Below are positions 33,367 through 41,332 of a stretch of 49,200 nucleotides of DNA, one piece after another. How positions within the stretch are numbered: the first letter of the stretch is position 1; the number at the start of each line of letters is the position of its first letter. This stretch comes from Candidatus Copromonas faecavium (nom. illeg.) (lineage in GTDB: Bacteria; Bacillota; Clostridia; Lachnospirales; Lachnospiraceae): contig DVGC01000045.1 in assembly GCA_018712915.1 (NCBI GenBank), positions 1 through 49,200 of the forward strand, read 5' to 3'. The notes under the pieces are model-generated. The model saw nothing but the letters and a program-made list of their open reading frames with translations. It had not been told where the DNA came from and searched no databases. The translations under genes were made by a program, and so were the position numbers.

Positions 33367-33434
33367 CATTCTGAACGGCGGAAGGAGACATTTTAAGCGG
33401 AGGGAGCCATTCTAAGCGGCAGGGGCAGCATTTT
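33367..33434 (+). repeat. Four short degenerate repeats upstream of bsh
   Basis: CATT(C/T)T words at 33367, 33389, 33408 and 33429, each preceded or followed by purine-rich GCGG(A/C)(A/G)GG sequence, spaced 22, 19 and 21 bp. They fill most of the gap after the P-type ATPase. Confidence 0.5.
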
Positions 33435-33442
33435 GAAAGGGC

Positions 33443-33472
33443 TTGCATTGGGCCCTTCTTTGCGGGTATAAT
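33443..33472 (+). promoter_or_regulatory. Promoter of the bile salt hydrolase gene
   Basis: TTGCAT (33443-33448), 18-bp spacer, TATAAT (33467-33472). Predicted leader of about 160 nt to ATG 33643. Confidence 0.7.
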
Positions 33473-33578
33473 AAAGGATACAGAAATCAGAAGAAACGGC
33501 ACAGCGGGAAGAACGGCGGGAAAGGCAAACCGTATGAGTCAGGAATCTCGCTGAAAATGCGTATGTGAAGCAAAAAAC

Positions 33579-33613
33579 CCGGCAGGAAATAAAAGAAGAG
33601 AATTTCCTGCCGG
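33579..33613 (+). promoter_or_regulatory. Perfect 12-bp leader hairpin before bsh
   Basis: CCGGCAGGAAAT (33579-33590) pairs with ATTTCCTGCCGG (33602-33613) around an 11-nt purine loop, ending 14 nt before the GGGAGG ribosome site. No T run follows, so it is not a simple terminator; it may affect mRNA stability or translation. Confidence 0.6.
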
Positions 33614-33642
33614 CAAGGCGCGAAGAAGGGAGGAATGTCAGC

Positions 33643-34617
33643 ATGTGTACATGCATCACCTGGGAAAACGGGGCATTCTATTTTGGAAGGAATCTGGATC
33701 TGGAGTATTCCTTTGGAGAACAGGTGGCACTGACTCCGAGAAATTATCCGTTCCAGCTCCGGTGTCTGGGAGAAATGAACAGCCACTATGCCATGATAGG
33801 GATGGCCACGGTTATGATGGACTATCCTCTGTATGCGGAAGCTGTCAATGAAAAGGGACTGGCCATGGCAGGATTGAATTTTCCGGGCAGCGCAGTTTAT
33901 CAGGAGCCCAAAGAAGGAGCCAGGAACGTGACGCCTTTTGAACTGATTCCCTGGCTCCTTGGAACTTGTGCCACAGTTCGGGAGGCCCTTCGCCTTCTTT
34001 CCTCCGCGCGGATCGTGAATCTGCCGTTTTCGGAGCAGGTTCCTCTGGCGCCGCTGCACTGGATGCTGGCGGATCGGAAACAATGCGTGGTTCTGGAAGC
34101 CGTCAAAGAAGGGCTTCAGATTTATCAGAATCCCTTTGGGGTATTGACCAACAATCCGCCCTTCCCTTATCATCAGATGAACATGCAGAATTATCTGAAT
34201 CTGACGGCAGGATCGCCTAAAAGCCGGTTTGGCGGCGGACTCCGGCTGAAACCATACGGGCAGGGAATGGGGGCCATCGGCCTTCCGGGAGATGCATCGC
34301 CGGCATCCCGGTTTGTACGGGCAGCCTTTTTAAAATGGAATTCGCGGAGTGAAAAGGAAGAACAGGCCAGCGTGACTCAGTTTTTCCATATTCTGGACGG
34401 AGTGGCCATGACCAGGGGAATGGTCCTGACACCGGAAGGAAAATGCGATATCACAACGTATTCCTGCTGTATGAACGGGGATAAGGGAATTTATTATTAT
34501 AAGACGTATGAAAATAACCGGATTCAGGCTGTGGACATGCATAAGGAGCAGCTGGATTCTGAAAAACTGATGCTCTGGAAGATAGACGGCGGACAGGACA
34601 TCTGCAGCCGGAACTGA
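33643..34617 (+). CDS. bsh: Bile salt hydrolase (choloylglycine hydrolase family)
   Basis: Cytoplasmic Ntn-hydrolase that removes glycine or taurine from conjugated bile acids. The start gives MCTCITW, so Cys2 becomes the N-terminal nucleophile. Other active-site residues are present: Arg16 and Asp19 (GRNLDL), Asn79 (GLAMAGLNFPG), Asn170/171 (VLTNNPPF) and Arg223/226 (ASRFVRAAF). 324 residues, as in characterised enzymes. The frame is open upstream to 33565, but GGGAGG and the need for Cys2 fix ATG 33643. Penicillin V acylase is the main alternative; the DYPLYAEAVNEKGLAMAGLNF-type stretch favours BSH. Shows a gut lifestyle. Confidence 0.9.
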   Translation: MCTCITWENGAFYFGRNLDLEYSFGEQVALTPRNYPFQLRCLGEMNSHYAMIGMATVMMDYPLYAEAVNEKGLAMAGLNFPGSAVYQEPKEGARNVTPFELIPWLLGTCATVREALRLLSSARIVNLPFSEQVPLAPLHWMLADRKQCVVLEAVKEGLQIYQNPFGVLTNNPPFPYHQMNMQNYLNLTAGSPKSRFGGGLRLKPYGQGMGAIGLPGDASPASRFVRAAFLKWNSRSEKEEQASVTQFFHILDGVAMTRGMVLTPEGKCDITTYSCCMNGDKGIYYYKTYENNRIQAVDMHKEQLDSEKLMLWKIDGGQDICSRN

Positions 34618-34645
34618 TCGCCGGGACTTTAAAAATGAGAGTTTC

Positions 34646-34766
34646 GCGGCAGGAAAGAAATCTGCGGCAGGACGGGAACCCTGAGGCAGGACGTGAATCC
34701 TGCGGCAGGACGGAAAGTTTACGGCAGAATAGAAACTTGCAGCAGAACGGGAACCTGCGGCAGGAT
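34646..34766 (+). repeat. Seven 18-19-bp purine-rich tandem repeats
   Basis: (G/A)GCAG words at 34648, 34666, 34685, 34704, 34723, 34741 and 34759 mark units like TGCGGCAGGACGGGAACC. The period is 18 or 19 bp, not a codon multiple, which argues against a coding repeat. They fill the gap between bsh and the Fic gene. Confidence 0.8.
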
Positions 34767-34816
34767 AGGAAACCGGCCGCATAGGAGACGAGAGAAAAGG
34801 GAGATGAGCGACACCA

Positions 34817-35767
34817 ATGAGGCAGGGGTATATGTCTGTGAAGGAGGCGGCAAAACGATGGGGAATCAGCGATCGCCGGGTCCGGCTCCTGTGCAGCAGC
34901 GGGAAAGTGGAAGGGGCGGTCCGGGATGGCCGCTCCTATGAGATTCCGGAACATGCTGTTAAACCTGCCGACGGCCGGGCAGTCCGGCAAAAGGATATTC
35001 CGGAGGAATTTAGAAAGGTTTTTTTGCGGATTGATGGAAAACGGGACGAGCTTTTGAGACGCCGGGAAGGAGGATGGGTTCTTTCCGGGGAGCTTTGGGA
35101 GAAGTTCCTTCTGGAGCTGGCATGGCCGCTGGTCCGGCGCGGGGGCAGCAGTCTGACGCCGGAGGAGACGGGACAGATTTTAAAAGGGGTTCCTGCTGCA
35201 GGAAAGCCTCTGGCAGAGCATCTGGAGGTTCTGGGAATCAGGGAGGCTGCGGATTGGATTCAGGAACTGGCGGCCGGGCAGGAGGAGCTTTCGGAGGCAC
35301 TGATTCTGCGCCTTCATGCCATGGTGCTAATGGGACGGCGCAAAGAGGGAGGACTCTACAGGAGCCGGGCTGTTCGCCTTTCCGGGACGGACAATGAACC
35401 GCCTCAGCCGTTTATGGTGCCGGTGATGTTAGACTGGCTGTTGAAGGAATACGAGGAGAAGAAGAAAAAGCTTCATGCCCTGGAATTGATTCCCAGGCTT
35501 CATATGGACTTTGAATGGGTCCATCCTTTTGAAGACGGAAATACGAGAGTGGGCTGGATGTTAATGAATCTGGAGCTTATGAGGGCGGGGTATCCGCTGG
35601 TCAGACTTTCAGAAGGAAGTCTGGAGGATTATTATCGGGCGCTGGGACAGTATTACGAGAAAAGCAACGAGGCTCCCATGATTTATCTTGTGACGGGTCT
35701 TGTGGAAGAGAGTCTGGATCAGTGGCTGCGGTGTTTTACAGAGCCGGCTGCTTGTTCCAATCTTTAA
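34817..35767 (+). CDS. HTH-Fic domain protein with altered Fic motif
   Basis: 316-residue cytoplasmic protein. Residues 6-46 form a MerR/excisionase-like helix-turn-helix (MSVKEAAKRWGISDRRVRLL). A Fic domain follows (about 100-290). Its motif reads HPFEDGNTRVGW (236-247); the usual form is HPFx(D/N)GNGRxxR, so the second Gly is Thr243 and the final Arg is Trp247, while the catalytic His236 is kept. Standard Fic proteins transfer AMP or other nucleotide groups; here activity may be changed or lost. No adjacent antitoxin is seen. ATG 34817 or ATG 34832 could be the start. Confidence 0.82.
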   Translation: MRQGYMSVKEAAKRWGISDRRVRLLCSSGKVEGAVRDGRSYEIPEHAVKPADGRAVRQKDIPEEFRKVFLRIDGKRDELLRRREGGWVLSGELWEKFLLELAWPLVRRGGSSLTPEETGQILKGVPAAGKPLAEHLEVLGIREAADWIQELAAGQEELSEALILRLHAMVLMGRRKEGGLYRSRAVRLSGTDNEPPQPFMVPVMLDWLLKEYEEKKKKLHALELIPRLHMDFEWVHPFEDGNTRVGWMLMNLELMRAGYPLVRLSEGSLEDYYRALGQYYEKSNEAPMIYLVTGLVEESLDQWLRCFTEPAACSNL

Positions 35768-35935
35768 GGCTTCGTTCCTGCCTCCTGTAAATTTGGCAGA
35801 CGGAAGAACTCTGTTTGCTGTTGAATGAAAACAATCGTCAGCTTATTTGCCATAGATATATAAAATGACAGCTGCCCATAAATGGCAGGGTGCCCCTATT
35901 ACAGCGATGTTTTCAGATATTTATGGAAATGGAAA

Positions 35936-35982
35936 AATGCGGCGGCCAGAGAGTATCTGCTCTGGCTGCCGCATTCATTTTA
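35936..35982. terminator. Bidirectional terminator between fic and tetR
   Basis: A 16-bp stem: AATGCGGCGGCCAGAG (35936-35951) with CTCTGGCTGCCGCATT (35960-35975), one G-U pair, followed by CATTTTA; A-rich sequence on the other side supplies a T run for the minus strand. The rest of 35768-36068 shows no gene. Confidence 0.85.
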
Positions 35983-36068
35983 CCGGTCTGTATCAATGAC
36001 AGCGGAAGCTTTCGCCGGCCCGGGCGGGAAATGTGCCGTCTGCTTTGCTCACTGCGCCGCAGGCTTCA

Positions 36069-36689
36069 TCATACAGCACCGGTTTCACCCGCTGTGCCGG
36101 GTGTACTTTTTGAGAGAAAATCCCGGTCGGCAAACCGGCAGACGCTTTCGATAAAGGTTTCCGTATCATATTGGCCGGCCAGTTCCAGGTAACATTTGAT
36201 GACGCTGAAAAAGAAATCCGCCAAAAGACTGGTAAGAATCGGATAGGGAATATTCGTCCGGGAATTTTCTGATTCTGCATCCTTCAGTTTGGCGGTCAGA
36301 ATCAGAAGAAGACCGTTTCGGATGATGCCCATCAGCTCTCCGTCTTTGTTGGCATCATAAATTTTTCGGTACTGCTCCATATTGCTGTTCAGATGGCAGA
36401 TGAGAATCTGCAGGAACTGCTTCATGGAGTCCTTATCCTGGAAAGAGAGGACTGCTTTTGTAAGACCCAGCTCGTTGACCAGGGAAAGAAGGCAGTATTG
36501 AAGAAGGTCATATTTGTCCTCAAAATAGCGGTAAAAGGTGGAACGGGGGATCAGGGATTTGCTGCAGAGATCCGTCAGTGTAATCCGTTCAATGGGAGTC
36601 ACAGTCAGCTCCTCAAAAAGTGCTGCTTTCAATAAAACATAGGTTCGCCGGATGGAAATGCTGTTTTTATGTAAGTTCGTCTGGTTCAT
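36069..36689 (-). CDS. TetR/AcrR-family transcriptional regulator
   Basis: 206-residue repressor with N-terminal HTH (SIRRTYVLLKAALFEEL, ITLTDLCSKSLIPRSTFYRYF with EDKYDLL) and a helical ligand-binding domain. I chose the ATG at 36689 because GGAAAGGA lies 6 nt upstream; an ATG 15 bp earlier precedes that site. It is divergent from the MMPL transporter operon, which it most likely represses; the ligand may be an exported compound. Confidence 0.9.
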   Translation of the reverse strand: MNQTNLHKNSISIRRTYVLLKAALFEELTVTPIERITLTDLCSKSLIPRSTFYRYFEDKYDLLQYCLLSLVNELGLTKAVLSFQDKDSMKQFLQILICHLNSNMEQYRKIYDANKDGELMGIIRNGLLLILTAKLKDAESENSRTNIPYPILTSLLADFFFSVIKCYLELAGQYDTETFIESVCRFADRDFLSKSTPGTAGETGAV

Positions 36690-36733
36690 GACAGTCCTTT
36701 CCAAGCTGTTTCAATGTGGACATTTCCGCCAAT

Positions 36734-36751
36734 CTGTCGCATTTGAGACAG
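36734..36751. promoter_or_regulatory. Candidate TetR operator
   Basis: CTGTCGCATTTGAGACAG is an 18-bp imperfect palindrome (outer CTGTC/GACAG arms perfect, inner CA/TG also symmetric). It lies just downstream of the predicted tetR start and just upstream of the MMPL -35, where one dimer could control both genes. Confidence 0.6.
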
Positions 36752-36769
36752 GTAGGCAAAAACTGATTC

Positions 36770-36798
36770 TTGAGTATTTTACCACAATCCACGATAAT
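36770..36798 (+). promoter_or_regulatory. Promoter of the MMPL operon
   Basis: TTGAGT (36770-36775), 17-bp spacer, GATAAT (36793-36798), 44 nt before ATG 36843. Confidence 0.75.
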
Positions 36799-36805
36799 AT
36801 TTCAA
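36776..36805 (-). promoter_or_regulatory. Promoter of tetR
   Basis: On the minus strand: TTGAAA (36800-36805), 18-bp spacer, TAAAAT (36776-36781). It overlaps the MMPL promoter face to face, so the two compete for polymerase. Confidence 0.6.
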
Positions 36806-36842
36806 GTAACCATAAGGAATGAAAAAGAATGGATGAGGAACC

Positions 36843-39077
36843 ATGGAACAGAAAGGGAATACTGAAGAAAGAAATGCAGAAGAAAAACCATCCTTTGCCT
36901 TCCGGCTTGCCCGTCTGATTGTAAAAAGACAGAAGTGGATTGTCAGCCTGTTTATCATAGGCTGCCTTTTTTCTTTGATTGCCATGTTTTTTGTAAACGT
37001 CAATTATGATTTGACGGAATATCTTCCGGCCGACGTTCAGTCCAGGATTGGCTTGGATGTGATGGAGAAAGAATTTGGCTATCCGGGTACGGCCAGGGTC
37101 ATGCTGAAGGATGTGAGCCTTTATGAGGCCCGGCAGATAAAAGAGCAGCTGGAGAAGGTGGACGGCGTAGACCAGATTCTCTGGTGTGACAGTATGGTGA
37201 ACCTGTACGGGCCGGAAGAATTTATCGATATGGATGAAATCAGGGACTATTATAAGGATGGCTGTGCCGTGATGGACATCACCTTTGAGGAGGGCGATGG
37301 AGCGGAGCGCACCTCACAGGCCATTGATGAGATGGAGCAGATTACGGGAGACAAGGGCCTGTTTGTAGGGATGGCGGTTCAGAACAAATCCCTGGCGGAA
37401 ACGCTGGAGAGCGAAATGAGCCGGATCCTTGTGGTGGCTGTCCTGATGATTCTGCTGGTGCTTTGCATTTCCACCACAGCCTGGTCGGAACCTATCCTGT
37501 TCCTTCTTGTGATGGGAGTGGCAATCCTGCTGAACCGGGGCACCAATATTTTTATAGGCACCATTTCCTTTATGACCGATAATGTGGCTATTATTTTGCA
37601 GCTGGCCACGTCCATGGACTATTCCATTTTCCTGCTGGATGCTTTTTCCAGGGAGCGGGAAAATGGAGCGTCTGACGAGAATGCCATTGTTACGGCCATC
37701 GAGGATGCCATCAATTCAATTTTTGCCAGCAGCCTGACGACGATTGTGGGATTTCTGGCTCTGACGTCCATGAAGTTTACCATTGGCTTTGACCTGGGCC
37801 TGGTACTGGCGAAGGGAATCGTGTTCAGCCTGATTACGGTGGTGTTCTTCATGCCGGCATTAATTTTAAAGTTTGCAAAGTGGAATGATAAAACCAGACA
37901 CCGTCCCTTTCTCCCCTCATTTAACCGGTTTGCACGGGGGGTCTATAAAATCAGGTATCTTGTGCTGACTGTGGTTATTTTACTGGTACCCTTTGCATAT
38001 ACGGCCCAGGGCATGAATGAGTTTCTGTATGGAAATTCTGCAGTCGGGGCAGCCGAAGGAACAAAGGTATATGAAAACGAGCAGGAAATCACCGGAAAGT
38101 TCGGCCGGAGCAATATGCTGTTGGCCATTTACCCCAATACGTCTTCTGTGACGGAACGGGAGATGACCGAGAGAATTGAGGAGCTTCCGTACGTGAAAAG
38201 CGTGACCTCCATGGCCAATTCATTGCCGGAGGGAATCCCGGAGGACTTTCTTCCCGATTCCATTACAGAACAGCTTCATACGGAAAACGCCTGCCGGATG
38301 CTGATTTACATAAGGACAAAGGAAGAGAGCGACGCGGCATTCCAGTGTTCCAGCGAGCTTCAGCAGATTCTTGAGGAGTATTATCCGGAAGACAGTTACC
38401 TGGTGGGGCAGACGCCGTCTACCCAGGATATTAAAACGACGATTACATCAGATAACGCGAGAGTGAATTTCTGGTCGCTGGCCGGCGTATTCCTGGTGGT
38501 CATGGCCAGTTTCCATTCCCTGATTACCCCGCTGGTGGTCATGATTCCCATCGAGGTGGCCATCTTCTTTAACATGGCCGTTCCCTATCTGGCGGGAGAC
38601 ACGCTGGTTTATCTGGGATACATTATTGTCAGCAGCATCCAGCTGGGGGCAACAGTGGACTATTCTATTCTGCTTACCAATAATTACAGGAAAGCCAGGA
38701 AAACCATGGAAAAGAAGGAGGCCTGCATTCAGGCAGTTTCTTTGTCCTGCTCTTCTATTTTAACCTCCGGCAGCATCATCACTCTTGCCGGATACATCGT
38801 ACATCTGATTTCCACGACGGCAGCCATCGGGGATCTGGGACATCTGATTGGCCGCGGAGGTCTGTTCAGCATGATTCTTGTGCTGACGGTTCTGCCGGCT
38901 TTGCTGGTGCTGTCTGACCGGCTGGTGATGGGAAGAAGGAAAGAAGGTTCGGACAGCGGGCAGAATGGAAAGCCGGATTGGAAAGACAGACTGGAACCTT
39001 CAGACGCGGAGGATGATGAAGAAAAGAAAGCCGGAGGCCGGACCAGGAGAGCAGAAAACAGGAGGCAGCAGGGATGA
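36843..39077 (+). CDS. MMPL/RND-family transporter
   Basis: Large membrane transporter of 744 residues with the RND two-fold repeat: TM1 at about 33-53, an extracytoplasmic domain, five helices (about 195-340), a second extracytoplasmic domain and five final helices. The proton-relay-like signatures TSMDYSIFLLDAF (about 258-270) and ATVDYSILLTNNYRKAR (about 601-617) are present, as in the MMPL/YdfJ group. It ends in a charged tail. The stop overlaps the next start (ATGA). Substrate unknown; lipids, peptides or drugs are possible. Confidence 0.88.
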   Translation: MEQKGNTEERNAEEKPSFAFRLARLIVKRQKWIVSLFIIGCLFSLIAMFFVNVNYDLTEYLPADVQSRIGLDVMEKEFGYPGTARVMLKDVSLYEARQIKEQLEKVDGVDQILWCDSMVNLYGPEEFIDMDEIRDYYKDGCAVMDITFEEGDGAERTSQAIDEMEQITGDKGLFVGMAVQNKSLAETLESEMSRILVVAVLMILLVLCISTTAWSEPILFLLVMGVAILLNRGTNIFIGTISFMTDNVAIILQLATSMDYSIFLLDAFSRERENGASDENAIVTAIEDAINSIFASSLTTIVGFLALTSMKFTIGFDLGLVLAKGIVFSLITVVFFMPALILKFAKWNDKTRHRPFLPSFNRFARGVYKIRYLVLTVVILLVPFAYTAQGMNEFLYGNSAVGAAEGTKVYENEQEITGKFGRSNMLLAIYPNTSSVTEREMTERIEELPYVKSVTSMANSLPEGIPEDFLPDSITEQLHTENACRMLIYIRTKEESDAAFQCSSELQQILEEYYPEDSYLVGQTPSTQDIKTTITSDNARVNFWSLAGVFLVVMASFHSLITPLVVMIPIEVAIFFNMAVPYLAGDTLVYLGYIIVSSIQLGATVDYSILLTNNYRKARKTMEKKEACIQAVSLSCSSILTSGSIITLAGYIVHLISTTAAIGDLGHLIGRGGLFSMILVLTVLPALLVLSDRLVMGRRKEGSDSGQNGKPDWKDRLEPSDAEDDEEKKAGGRTRRAENRRQQG

Positions 39078-41311
39078 GAAGTGGAGATAGAGATAGAAAT
39101 GAGCGGAAACCGGTTTTTCCGGTTTGCAGAAAAAAGCACCGGACATTCAGATGGAAGGCGGCCTGCAGGAGAGGAGCAGCTGTTCTCCTGGCGGGATGCA
39201 TGATTTTGGAGGAGGGGGCCTTTGCCCTGTCTTCTTATGCGGCAGAGGCGGCTGCCGGTGTGGATGAGACGGTCTATGTAAATCTGGATTATTATGGGAA
39301 CCCGACGGCGGTGAACGTGGTGAAAGCGCTTTCCATGAATGGCACCACGGAATTTACAGATTATGGAACGTATCAGGAAGTCATCAACATGTCGGATCGG
39401 ACGGAGCCTGTGATAAACGGAGATTCGGTGACCTGGAGCTTTCCGGAAGGCAGAAGAGACCGGTTTTATTATCAGGGCAGGATGGAGACGGAACAGCTGG
39501 CCCTGCCCTGGAATTTTGATGTTTCCTATAAACTGAACGGTGTACCGGTAAACGGAGAGGATCTGGCCGGCGCTTCGGGACTGGTGGAAATTCACATTGC
39601 GGCCCAGCCCAATGAAAATGCCCTGGACTATTATAAAAATAATATGGTCCTTCTGGTGGCGGTGCCGGCGGATATGGATTCCTGCTACAGCCTGGATGCG
39701 CCCGGTTCCCAGACTCAGACCGTTGGCAGCAGCAGTTTTGTGGTTTTTACGGCTCTTCCCGGTGAGGAAGGGGATTTTACCGTGCGCATGGGCACTGACA
39801 GCTTTGAAACCATCGGAATTGTGATGACCATGATGCCGGGGACCTTAAAGGATCTGGAGCGGATTCAGGATCTGAACGACGCCAAGGAAACCTGGAGCGA
39901 CGCCGGTGATCAGCTGTACGACAGCGCGGATGAGCTGTCGGCGTCCATGGAAGCCATGCGGGGCGGCATTGGTCAGCTGATGGCGGGGCTTCAGTCGGCG
40001 GAGTCGGCTCGGCAGACGTGGAGAGGTTCCAAAGACGAAATTTTGGCCGGAAATGACCGGGCGCTGGAATCTTTGTCGGCCATGGCAGACCAGCTGAACA
40101 CCATGATCCCTCACATTCAGACGGCAAAGGATGCGGCTCAGGTGGTTCATGAAAGCATGGGCGATCTGGTGGATGTGCTGGGAGAAATGCGGGATCCCAT
40201 GGAACGGCTGAGCACCAGCCTGAGACGTCTGAGAAGCCATGCGGAATCTGCTTCCGGAGATTTGGATGAGCTGACCGGGCTGATGCAGCAGCTAATTGCT
40301 TTGGATGCGGCTCTTTCCGCCAGTGAACAGGCCTATATTACCGGTCTGGGGAGTCTGGCGGAAAATCTGAATCAGCTGGAGGCGGATTATCTGACAGAGA
40401 TGGCGGACCTTGCGACGGCATCGGATGCGGCCGAAGCATGGGATGGGGCGCTGGAACAAACCAGACAGGAGCTTCTGGAAGAGGCAATGGCGGGAGCAGC
40501 AGGAGAAGGCAGCTCAGGAAGCGCAGCGGGATCTGCAGGACAGGGCGGAGCAGGAAGCATACCGGGCTCCGGAACGGCGGCCGGCGATGTGACCATGGAT
40601 GCCAGGGAGCTGATGCAGGCGCTGATAACAAAGAAGGGATATCTGGAGCAGATTTCCGTATCCAGCAGACGGTTATCCTCCCGGATGTCCTCCCTTTTGG
40701 AGGATACGGGGGACTCAGCCAGGAGAGCGGCTCAGCTTCTGGAGGAAATGGATTGGCTGATCGAAGATCTGACGGCCCTTCGGGATTCTCTGAATATGTA
40801 TTATCCGGATCTGCAGCAGGGACTGGACGATGCGGCGGAGCTTGTATCCAGAACCAGCGAGGCTCTGCAGAATGGGACGGATACCCTGGGGCTGGTGCAG
40901 GATACCATAAAAAGAAGCAGCGATGATTTTGATGCGGCCGCAAGAGATGCCATCGGCGGCAGCCTGGATTTGCTGGATAAGAGTCTGGGTGCTCTGGATG
41001 CGACAGCTTCCATGAGAAGCGCCGGACGGACCATGAAGGATACGTTTGATGAGGAATGGAACCGGCTGGAGGATGAAACCAGGTTTCTCTCTATGGATCC
41101 GGAGGCAAAGAAGGTTTCCTTTACCTCAGAGAAAAACGGGGAGCCGGATACCCTGCAGATCGTGATCCGGACGGAGGAAATCAGCCTGGATAAGGAAGAA
41201 GAGCTTCTGGATACGGAAACAGAGACAGAGCCGGTAAGTCCCCTGGTCAGGATGTGGAACGTACTGGTAAAGATGTGGAATGCCATTGTAGAAATCTTTA
41301 AGAACCGGTAA
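39074..41311 (+). CDS. Secreted coiled-coil protein, MMPL partner
   Basis: 745 residues, translationally coupled to the transporter. A charged N-terminus (about 30 residues) precedes a signal-peptide-like segment ending SSYAAEAAAG. A beta-rich domain follows (about 55-255, ETVYVNLDYYGNPTAVNVV), then long helical and coiled-coil regions (about 260-680) broken by a Gly/Ser/Ala linker near 475-505. The C-terminus is amphipathic (MWNVLVKMWNAIVEIF). The layout recalls YhgE/Pip-like proteins coupled to RND exporters in Firmicutes; I cannot name a function. An adaptor or extracellular tether is plausible. Confidence 0.75.
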   Translation: MRSGDRDRNERKPVFPVCRKKHRTFRWKAACRRGAAVLLAGCMILEEGAFALSSYAAEAAAGVDETVYVNLDYYGNPTAVNVVKALSMNGTTEFTDYGTYQEVINMSDRTEPVINGDSVTWSFPEGRRDRFYYQGRMETEQLALPWNFDVSYKLNGVPVNGEDLAGASGLVEIHIAAQPNENALDYYKNNMVLLVAVPADMDSCYSLDAPGSQTQTVGSSSFVVFTALPGEEGDFTVRMGTDSFETIGIVMTMMPGTLKDLERIQDLNDAKETWSDAGDQLYDSADELSASMEAMRGGIGQLMAGLQSAESARQTWRGSKDEILAGNDRALESLSAMADQLNTMIPHIQTAKDAAQVVHESMGDLVDVLGEMRDPMERLSTSLRRLRSHAESASGDLDELTGLMQQLIALDAALSASEQAYITGLGSLAENLNQLEADYLTEMADLATASDAAEAWDGALEQTRQELLEEAMAGAAGEGSSGSAAGSAGQGGAGSIPGSGTAAGDVTMDARELMQALITKKGYLEQISVSSRRLSSRMSSLLEDTGDSARRAAQLLEEMDWLIEDLTALRDSLNMYYPDLQQGLDDAAELVSRTSEALQNGTDTLGLVQDTIKRSSDDFDAAARDAIGGSLDLLDKSLGALDATASMRSAGRTMKDTFDEEWNRLEDETRFLSMDPEAKKVSFTSEKNGEPDTLQIVIRTEEISLDKEEELLDTETETEPVSPLVRMWNVLVKMWNAIVEIFKNR

Positions 41312-41332
41312 AGCATATGGGAGGTATGTGCG

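Noticed and set aside
34451..34990. Minus-strand open frame through the 18-19-bp repeats
   Set aside because: The repeat period is not a codon multiple and the product is low-complexity Cys/Arg/Ser/Pro; it also covers the ends of bsh and the Fic gene.
40338..40943. Minus-strand Pro/Ser-rich open frame opposite the coiled-coil protein
   Set aside because: Shadow of a GC-rich Ala/Gly/Glu coding region.
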